In this document: piece by piece, positions 6,430 to 9,518 of the stretch | How positions within the stretch are numbered: the first letter of the stretch is position 1 | How the letters are laid out: every line of letters begins with the position of its first letter | Translations under genes and position numbers: made by a program | NCBI GenBank assembly: GCA_902493665.1 | Contig: CABUQL010000027.1 | Coordinates: 1-9,518 of the forward strand | Length of the DNA: 9,518 nt | Direction of reading: 5' to 3' | From: an uncultured Eubacteriales bacterium | GTDB taxonomy: Bacteria; Bacillota; Clostridia; UMGS1810 | The notes under the pieces: generated by a model | What the model was told of the DNA's origin: nothing | The model's input: only the letters and a program-made list of their open reading frames with translations | Database searches by the model: none

Positions 6430-8568
6430 ATGAAACAGACGTCAAAATCAGGAAAACTTGTTATCGTGGAATCACCGGCAAAAGCCGATACAATAAAAAA
6501 ATATCTCGGCAAGGATTATAAGGTAATGGCAAGTATGGGGCATCTTATAGACCTTCCCAAAAGCAAACTCGGAATTGATGTCGACAATAATTTTGAGCCA
6601 AAATACATTACAATACGAGGCAAAGCCCAGCTTGTAAATTCACTTAAAAAAGAGGCAAAAGCGTCGCAGAAAGTGTATCTCGCAACCGACCCCGACCGTG
6701 AAGGAGAAGCAATTTCGTGGCATCTTGCACACATTTTGGATATCGATTCAAACTCAAAGTGCAGAATTACTTTTAACGAAATAACAAAAAATGCGGTTAC
6801 GTGTGCAATTAAAACTCCGCGCGAGATAAACGCAGACCTTGTTGACGCTCAGCAGGCACGCCGTATTTTGGACAGAATTGTCGGTTACAAGATAAGTCCG
6901 CTTTTGTGGAAAAAGATTAAAAAAGGTCTCAGCGCCGGAAGAGTTCAGTCGGTTGCAACACGTCTTATATGCGACAGAGAAAAAGAAATTGACGCATTTA
7001 TCTCCGAAGAATACTGGACGCTCGACGCAAAGCTTTTAAAAGACAAAAAGACTTTTACCGCAAAATTTTACGGCAAAAACGGCAAAAAAGCCGAGCTTAA
7101 AAACGAAGAAGACACCATGAAAGTCGTAAATGCGCTCGAAGGTGCATCTTACGTTGTAACAGACGTTAAAGAATCCGAAAAAACAAAATACCCTGCTCCC
7201 CCGTTTATCACAAGTACCCTCCAGCAGGAGGCTTCAAGAAAACTCGGATTTACCACAAAAAGAACAATGCAGGCGGCTCAGCAGCTTTACGAAGGCATAA
7301 ACGTCAGCGGAAAAGGAACAATCGGTCTTATCACATATATGAGAACGGATTCGCTCAGAATTTCAACAGAATCGCAAAAGGCTGCAAGAGAATACATTGC
7401 AAAAAGTTTCGGCGAAGAATTTGTGCCAAAAACTCCCAGAGTTTATAAAACGAAAAAAGATGCACAGGACGCTCACGAAGCAATACGTCCGACATATGCC
7501 GAACTTTCGCCGATTAAAATAAAAGACAATCTTTCATCAGACCAGTATAAACTCTACAAACTCATTTGGGAAAGATTTTTGGCAAGCCAGATGACAAATG
7601 CCGTTTACGATGTTGTTTCCGCAACGATTGAGGCGGCGTCATATCAGTTTAAAGCTACGGGTTCAACCGTTAAATTTGCAGGTTTTACCACGCTTTACGT
7701 TGACACTCTCGACAAAGATGAAGATGACGAAAAAACACTTCCAAAGCTTGAAAAGGGCGACAGTGCAAAACTTAAAGAATTAAAATACGACCAAAAATTT
7801 ACTCAGCCGCCGGCAAGATATACCGAAGCAAGCCTTATTAAAATGCTTGAAGAAAAAGGCATTGGCCGTCCGAGTACCTACTCCCCGACGATTACAACGA
7901 TAATTGCAAGAGGATACGTTGTGCGTGAGAAAAAGCAGCTTGTGCCGACAGAACTCGGAATGATTGTCACAGACGTTATGCAAAAGCATTTTGAAAAAAT
8001 TATTGACGTAGCTTTTACCGCAAATATGGAAGAGGAGCTCGACCGCATCGCAGACGGCAAAGAAGACTGGCACAAAACGATTTCCGACTTTTACACTCCG
8101 TTTGAAAAGACGGTTGAAACGGCGGAAAGGGAAATCGGAAACATTGAGCTTAAGGACGAAGTTTCAGACGTAAAATGTGAAAAATGCGGACGAATGATGG
8201 TTTACAAACACGGAAGATTCGGAAAATTTCTTGCCTGTCCGGGATTTCCCGAATGCCGAAACGCAAAGGCAATTATCAAGCAAATCGGTGTAAAATGTCC
8301 CAAATGCGGCGGAGAAGTTATAGAGAAAAAAACAAAATCCGGAAAACTCTTTTTCGGCTGCGAAAATTATCCCAAATGCGATTTTACAAGCTGGGACAAA
8401 CCGCTTAACGAAAAATGCGAAAAATGCGGCGGTATGATGTATCAGAGAATGGGACGTTTTAAAGGAAAATACTGCCCCGAATGCAGCGAGGAAAAGAAGA
8501 AAACGGCAAAAACCGCAAAAACAACAAAGACATCAAAAACAACGAAATCAAAAAAATCGGAGAAATAA
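6430..8568 (+). CDS. topA: DNA topoisomerase I (type IA)
   Basis: TopA cuts one strand of negatively supercoiled DNA and relaxes it, balancing gyrase. The 712-residue protein is close to the usual Firmicutes length (about 690). The TOPRIM domain opens with VIVESPAKA (11-19, metal/acid residue Glu14) and carries the DPDRE triad (Asp87, Asp89, Glu91). The catalytic Tyr303 lies in GLITYMRTDS, in the gate domains. RPSTYSP marks a conserved segment of the later core. The C-terminus has three four-cysteine zinc repeats: Cys583/586/603/609, Cys623/626/644/650 and Cys663/666/682/685. It ends in a Lys/Thr-rich basic tail of about 25 residues, probably for DNA contact. The AGGAGG (6411-6416) inside the last dprA codons is 13 bases from the ATG, rather far. 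The gap to dprA is only 5 bases, so translation is likely coupled. All key residues are present. Confidence 0.97.
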   Translation: MKQTSKSGKLVIVESPAKADTIKKYLGKDYKVMASMGHLIDLPKSKLGIDVDNNFEPKYITIRGKAQLVNSLKKEAKASQKVYLATDPDREGEAISWHLAHILDIDSNSKCRITFNEITKNAVTCAIKTPREINADLVDAQQARRILDRIVGYKISPLLWKKIKKGLSAGRVQSVATRLICDREKEIDAFISEEYWTLDAKLLKDKKTFTAKFYGKNGKKAELKNEEDTMKVVNALEGASYVVTDVKESEKTKYPAPPFITSTLQQEASRKLGFTTKRTMQAAQQLYEGINVSGKGTIGLITYMRTDSLRISTESQKAAREYIAKSFGEEFVPKTPRVYKTKKDAQDAHEAIRPTYAELSPIKIKDNLSSDQYKLYKLIWERFLASQMTNAVYDVVSATIEAASYQFKATGSTVKFAGFTTLYVDTLDKDEDDEKTLPKLEKGDSAKLKELKYDQKFTQPPARYTEASLIKMLEEKGIGRPSTYSPTITTIIARGYVVREKKQLVPTELGMIVTDVMQKHFEKIIDVAFTANMEEELDRIADGKEDWHKTISDFYTPFEKTVETAEREIGNIELKDEVSDVKCEKCGRMMVYKHGRFGKFLACPGFPECRNAKAIIKQIGVKCPKCGGEVIEKKTKSGKLFFGCENYPKCDFTSWDKPLNEKCEKCGGMMYQRMGRFKGKYCPECSEEKKKTAKTAKTTKTSKTTKSKKSEK

Positions 8569-8571
8569 AAT

Positions 8572-9518
8572 ATGACAGTTAAAGTTATCGGAGCAGGACT
8601 TGCAGGCTGTGAGGCGGCTTATCAGCTTGCCAACGCGGGAATTAAAGTTAATTTATACGAAATGAAACCGAAAAAGTTTTCGCCCGCACATAAGATGCCA
8701 TCTATGTGTGAGCTTGTTTGCAGCAATTCGTTTCGTGCGGGAAATATTGAAAACGCAGTCGGTCTTTTAAAAGAAGAAATGCGCCGTCTCGGCTCCGTTG
8801 TTATGGAATGTGCCGACAAAACACGTGTTCCGGCAGGCGGAGCGCTTGCGGTTGACAGAGAAGGTTTTTCGCTTCTTGTGACCGAAAAAATTAAAAATCA
8901 CGAAAACATTACGGTTATAAATGACGAAGTGACGGACTTTGACGAAAACGAGTACACAATAATTGCCACAGGTCCGCTTACCGACGGCGTGCTTTACGAA
9001 AAGATTAAGTTTTTTTTTGACGATTCGTATCTTCACTTTTTTGACGCAGCCGCCCCTATCGTTTCGTTTGAAAGCATAAATATGGACAAGGCCTACAAAG
9101 CCGCGCGCTACGGCAAGGGCGACGCCGATTACATCAACTGTCCCATGACGGAGGACGAATACAACGTGTTTTACGATACACTTATAAATGCAGAGTGCGC
9201 CGACGTTCACGGCTTTGAAAAAGGAATGGTCTTTGAAGGATGTATGCCGATTGAAACAATGGCAAAAAGAGGAAGACAAACTATGCTTTTCGGTCCTTTA
9301 AAACCCGTCGGACTTGAAGACCCCAAAACAGGGAAACTCCCATTTGCGGTAGTTCAGCTCCGTCAGGACAACAAAGACGGCACAATGTATAACATAGTGG
9401 GATTTCAGACGCATCTTAAATTCGGCGAACAAAAAAGAGTTTTTTCGCTTATCCCCGGACTTGAAAACGCAAATTTTATGCGATACGGCGTTATGCACAG
9501 AAACACTTTTATAAATTC
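8572..9518 (+). CDS. trmFO: tRNA m5U54 methyltransferase TrmFO, N-terminal 315 codons (cut by right edge)
   Basis: TrmFO (Gid) uses methylene-tetrahydrofolate and FAD to make 5-methyluridine at position 54 of the tRNA T-loop. Translation from the ATG at 8572 stays open to the window end: 315 of about 440 expected residues. The FAD-binding VIGAGLAGCEAA is at 5-16 (Gly7, Gly9, Gly12), followed by YEMKPKKFSPAH. ELVCSNSFRA (47-56) carries Cys50 and FEGCMPIE (221-228) carries Cys224. These match the two functional cysteines of the B. subtilis enzyme (Cys53 and Cys226). GFQTHLKFGEQKRVF and RYGVMHRNTF near the end are also family segments. The gene starts 3 bases after topA, with a GGAGA ribosome binding site (8559-8563) inside the last topA codons, so it is the third gene of the operon. 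In B. subtilis the same cluster continues with codV (a xerC-like recombinase gene), clpQ, clpY and codY; whether it does here is beyond the window. Confidence 0.95.
   Translation, partial: MTVKVIGAGLAGCEAAYQLANAGIKVNLYEMKPKKFSPAHKMPSMCELVCSNSFRAGNIENAVGLLKEEMRRLGSVVMECADKTRVPAGGALAVDREGFSLLVTEKIKNHENITVINDEVTDFDENEYTIIATGPLTDGVLYEKIKFFFDDSYLHFFDAAAPIVSFESINMDKAYKAARYGKGDADYINCPMTEDEYNVFYDTLINAECADVHGFEKGMVFEGCMPIETMAKRGRQTMLFGPLKPVGLEDPKTGKLPFAVVQLRQDNKDGTMYNIVGFQTHLKFGEQKRVFSLIPGLENANFMRYGVMHRNTFIN

Noticed and set aside
8767..9279. Minus-strand ORFs opposite trmFO (8622-8819, 8767-9279 and 9298-9498).
   Set aside because: They lie antisense to trmFO, which is confirmed by its FAD motif and both functional cysteines.

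Overview
The window comes from a low-GC Gram-positive bacterium, most likely an anaerobic member of the Clostridia. The evidence is strong AGGAGG-type ribosome binding sites, AT-rich spacers, TTGACA/TATAAT-like promoters, the dprA-topA-trmFO gene order known from Bacillus subtilis and other Firmicutes, and an EF-G-like factor of the type common in Clostridia. Genus and species cannot be read from this sequence. It looks mostly like core chromosome; there are no insertion sequences, phage genes, CRISPR arrays, tRNAs or rRNAs.

Left part, minus strand (1-4862). Three transcription units point leftwards. (i) The first 35 codons of argH (argininosuccinate lyase) run off the left edge. They start from a TTG codon and have their own promoter. 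(ii) A monocistronic gene (261-2624) encodes a secreted protein of about 787 residues with a clear signal peptide and no recognised catalytic domain. It has a near-consensus promoter and a hairpin terminator. (iii) An EF-G-like translational GTPase gene (2813-4847) is broken at about 3620. Roughly 29 bases are missing at the join of domains II and III, so it reads as two ORFs. A terminator follows it.

Middle (4863-5242). A very AT-rich divergent intergenic region holds the likely promoters of the EF-G-like gene (leftward) and of the dprA operon (rightward), plus a few short repeats. I see no gene in it.

Right part, plus strand (5243-9518). A tight operon reads dprA (DNA processing protein, single-strand DNA and RecA loading), topA (type IA DNA topoisomerase I) and trmFO (folate-dependent tRNA m5U54 methyltransferase, cut by the right edge). 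The gaps are 5 and 3 bases, and each downstream ribosome binding site lies inside the end of the preceding gene. The order matches the smf-topA-trmFO cluster of Firmicutes.

I did not find an undescribed multi-gene system. The points most worth a second look are the disrupted EF-G-like gene, the unassigned cysteine-containing secreted protein with its tandem TTGACAAATA promoter, and the argH start at the left edge.
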